From Propionibacterium sp. (lineage in GTDB: Bacteria > Actinomycetota > Actinomycetes > Propionibacteriales > Propionibacteriaceae), in contig DURG01000114.1 of NCBI GenBank assembly GCA_012837465.1, forward strand, positions 1-5,110: a DNA stretch of 5,110 bases, given 5' to 3'. Positions 2,967-5,110 of this stretch are shown piece after piece. The position numbers were made by a program, and so were the translations under genes. Positions within the stretch are counted from its first letter, which is position 1, and each line of letters starts with the position of its first letter. The notes beneath the pieces were generated by a model. The model did no database searches. It saw nothing but the letters and a program-made list of their open reading frames with translations, and was not told the origin of the DNA.

Positions 2967-5110
2967 GTGACCGAGGCACCGCAGCACGGGGTCATCGAGG
3001 ACGATCTCTGGGCGTGGATCGATGCGGACGACCCGGTATCGGACGTCCCAGACATCGATCCGGCCGAAGTGGTCGCCGTCATGGTGACCCACGACGCAGC
3101 CGAATGGCTGCCCCGCCAACTCCTGTCGTTGGCCATGCTCACCACGCGGCCGGGCCGCCTCGTGGTGGTCGACACCGGCTCCGCAGACGACACCCTCACC
3201 CTCGTGCACCGCGCCCGTGACGAGGGGGTCGTCGACGAGGTCGTCGAGGCGGACGCCGACACCACCTTCGGGCAGGCCGTCCACCTGGCCCTCGCCGACA
3301 CCGAGCCTGAATGGATCTGGCTGCTCCACGACGACTCCGCCCCGCGTAAGGATGCGCTGGAGCACCTGCTCGACGGTGCCCGTCAGGCAGACATCGTCGT
3401 GCCCAAGCTGTTGCAGCCCAAGCGCCGCAACTACCCCGAGACCCTCTCGGAGGCCGGCCACGCCATCACGCCCGGCGGCATCCGTGTGCCCATGGTCGAG
3501 GAGGGCGACGTCGACCAGGGCCAGATCGAGGCCCGCGACATCCTCGGCGCCTCCACGGCGGGCCTGCTTGTCCGCGGCGACACCTGGCGGGAGATCGGTG
3601 GGCTGGCGCCCGAGGTCGCCCGGCACCGCGACGGCGTGGACCTCGGCTGGCGCGCCAATGCCGTCGGCTTCCGGGTTCTGTCCTGGCCCGCCGCGGCCCT
3701 CCACCACCGCCGCGCCGGCCGCACGGGCGAGCGGCCCGGTGCCCAGCACCCCCACATCGACGACCGCCTCGCCGCCCTGCGCATCGCTGGCGCCCACGGG
3801 GCCTCCGGCATCGGCCTGGCGTTCGCCTCCATCCTCCGCGCGCTGGGCTTCCTGCTGGCCAAGTCCCCGTCGTTCGCGATGGCCGAACTCAAGGCCCTGG
3901 GCCGCTACCGCCGCACCTCGGACCAGACGGCGTCGTTGAAGGCACGGTGGCCGGAGGAGGACCTCACCCCGCCGGACCTGCTGCCCAACCGATGGTGGCC
4001 CGTGCGCAACGCGGCCGACAAGATCGGCCACGGCCTCTCCGAGCGCTACCGCGACCTCACCGAGGCGCCCGCCGACACCTCCATCGACGAACTCACCGGC
4101 GACGACTTCGCCGGCGCCCAGATCCGCCGCCGGGTGCTCTCCCCGATGACGGCATTGGTCTGCGTGCTGCTGATCGCGGCCTTCGTCGCCGGGCGCACCC
4201 TCCTCGGGGTCGGCCCCATCTCCGGTGGGGGGTTGCTGCCCGCACCCGCCTCGCTCGCCGACGCCTGGCAGGCCTACCTCGCCGGCGACGCACCCTGGCT
4301 GGGGCTGGCGGCGTTCTCCTCACTCGCCGGGCTCGGCATACCGGGGTGGTTCGCGTTCCTCGCCGTCATGCTCACCCCGCTGATGGCGGCGCTGTCCGCC
4401 CTCGCGCTGCTCAGACGCCTCGACGTCCCCACCGGTACCGCGGCCGCCGTCAGCCTGGCCTGGGCAGGCGCCACGATCCTGCTCGGCCTCGTCACTGCCG
4501 GCGACATCACCGGCATGGTCCTGGCGGTCGTCGGGCCGCTGTTCGTGCGGGCCGTGCTCGCCGTCGTCCGCGACGAGTCGGAGGGCGCGGAGGGGCTCCG
4601 CGCCCCGGCCGGTGCCGGGTTCTGGCTCATCGTGCTGGCCGTCGTGTGGCCGGCCGCGCTGCTCGTCGTCACCGTCGCCGCCATCATCTGGGCCGTGCGC
4701 GACCGCGGTCGCATCGTCGACGTGGCGGTCGGCGTGCTGCCGGCCTGGTTGTTCCTCGCCCCTTGGCTGCCCGCCCTCGTGCGGCATCCGGGCCGCATCC
4801 TCACCGGCGTGGACCCGCTCGCCTGGCCTGATTTCCCGCCCGCCTCCTACGCGCTCGTGGTCGGCCGCATCCTGCCCTCCGGCCTGCCCGTGTGGGCCAA
4901 CGTCGCCTTCTTCGCGGTCCTCGGCCTCGTGGCCCTCGTGGCCGTCGCCGGGCTTCCGCGACGGAAGTGGTTGCTGGCCCTGGCCAGCATCGCCGTCCCG
5001 CTCGTGGTCGGCACGCTGCTGTCGCGGCTCATGGTCGCGGTCGACGGCGGCACGGCCCGTGCGCTGCTCTCGCCGTGGGCGCTGCTCGTCGTGGCCGCGC
5101 TGCTTGCCCC
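2967..5110 (+). CDS. GT2 glycosyltransferase fused to a polytopic membrane region (3' partial)
   Basis: From the GTG at 2967 the frame is open to the right edge (714 complete codons, no stop). Residues about 35-235 form a GT2 (GT-A fold) domain: VVAVMVTHDAAEWL (35-48), VVVDTGSADDT (66-76), a metal/nucleotide-binding HDDS (121-124), the acceptor-side segment ASTAGLLVRGDTWREIGG (195-212), and HRDGVDLGWRA (220-230) matching the catalytic 'ED.D..WR' region. A hydrophobic stretch (279-298) and a charged linker follow. From about 394 there are many hydrophobic segments: 394-413, 444-482, 491-534 with an internal break, 552-577, 583-605, 642-663, 668-685 and 699 onward. GLLPAPASLADAW (422-434) resembles a motif I associate with large actinobacterial arabinosyl- and related transferases. 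It is probably a plasma-membrane enzyme of envelope polysaccharide synthesis; donor and acceptor are unknown. There is no clear Shine-Dalgarno, so translation is probably coupled to whiB. A shorter start at ATG 3081 would cut into the first strand and is less likely. Confidence 0.9.
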   Translation, partial: MTEAPQHGVIEDDLWAWIDADDPVSDVPDIDPAEVVAVMVTHDAAEWLPRQLLSLAMLTTRPGRLVVVDTGSADDTLTLVHRARDEGVVDEVVEADADTTFGQAVHLALADTEPEWIWLLHDDSAPRKDALEHLLDGARQADIVVPKLLQPKRRNYPETLSEAGHAITPGGIRVPMVEEGDVDQGQIEARDILGASTAGLLVRGDTWREIGGLAPEVARHRDGVDLGWRANAVGFRVLSWPAAALHHRRAGRTGERPGAQHPHIDDRLAALRIAGAHGASGIGLAFASILRALGFLLAKSPSFAMAELKALGRYRRTSDQTASLKARWPEEDLTPPDLLPNRWWPVRNAADKIGHGLSERYRDLTEAPADTSIDELTGDDFAGAQIRRRVLSPMTALVCVLLIAAFVAGRTLLGVGPISGGGLLPAPASLADAWQAYLAGDAPWLGLAAFSSLAGLGIPGWFAFLAVMLTPLMAALSALALLRRLDVPTGTAAAVSLAWAGATILLGLVTAGDITGMVLAVVGPLFVRAVLAVVRDESEGAEGLRAPAGAGFWLIVLAVVWPAALLVVTVAAIIWAVRDRGRIVDVAVGVLPAWLFLAPWLPALVRHPGRILTGVDPLAWPDFPPASYALVVGRILPSGLPVWANVAFFAVLGLVALVAVAGLPRRKWLLALASIAVPLVVGTLLSRLMVAVDGGTARALLSPWALLVVAALLA

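Noticed and set aside
1814..3301. Long minus-strand open frame (495 codons) opposite manC, whiB and the start of the glycosyltransferase
   Set aside because: It is antisense to three well-supported genes. Its composition (runs of Arg, Ala, Gly and Ser with abrupt changes) is what high-GC third positions produce on the opposite strand, and no domain is recognisable.
2940..4031. Minus-strand open frame (363 codons) opposite the glycosyltransferase
   Set aside because: It is a shadow of the GT2 reading frame, Gly/Arg/Val-rich with no motifs. The plus-strand frame carries recognisable GT2 motifs throughout.
3947..4831. Plus-strand open frame (294 codons) extremely rich in Arg
   Set aside because: It is an out-of-frame reading of the membrane part of the glycosyltransferase; Arg/Pro/Ala-rich chains like this are typical shadows in GC-rich genes.

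Overview
The window reads as a stretch of chromosome from a high-GC Gram-positive bacterium (Actinomycetota). The evidence is the strong GC bias at third codon positions, a WhiB-family iron-sulfur regulator (a family essentially limited to actinobacteria and their phages), a TIGR03089-type protein, and a mannose-1-phosphate guanylyltransferase of the actinobacterial kind. A member of the Propionibacteriaceae or a related group is plausible, but the sequence alone does not fix the genus.

Layout. Bases 2-418 hold the C-terminal end of a long coiled-coil protein of DivIVA/FilP type, cut by the left edge. Bases 419-764 are non-coding and lie between two convergent genes. They hold a degenerate dispersed-type repeat (424-501), a large nested inverted repeat (544-669) with a G-quadruplex motif in its centre (598-623), and a small hairpin (763-780) overlapping the stop codon of the next gene. 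Bases 765-1412 (minus strand) encode a short protein resembling the N-terminal part of AMP-binding acyl-CoA synthetases (TIGR03089 family, function unknown). Only 32 bases separate it from the divergent manC gene (1445-2524, plus strand). That gap holds two mirror-image -10-like hexamers, each exactly 7 bases from an ATG. A 180-base gap then carries a hairpin, a sigma-70-like promoter and a very strong ribosome binding site for a whiB gene (2705-2959). Seven bases after its stop begins a large open frame (2967 to the right edge, GTG start) encoding a GT2 glycosyltransferase domain joined to a polytopic membrane region.

How it fits together. ManC makes GDP-mannose for envelope glycans. The GT2/membrane protein is a probable cell-envelope glycosyltransferase. 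The WhiB2-type regulator is linked in other actinobacteria to septation and cell division, and the coiled-coil protein is of a type linked to polar growth or cytoskeletal organisation. The window therefore looks like part of the conserved actinobacterial envelope and division neighbourhood (compare Rv3268 ... Rv3264c ... Rv3260c in Mycobacterium tuberculosis), in a rearranged, more compact form. No complete new defence or mobile system is visible. The least explained structures are the nested inverted repeat with its G-quadruplex motif, and the symmetric, apparently leaderless divergent promoters.
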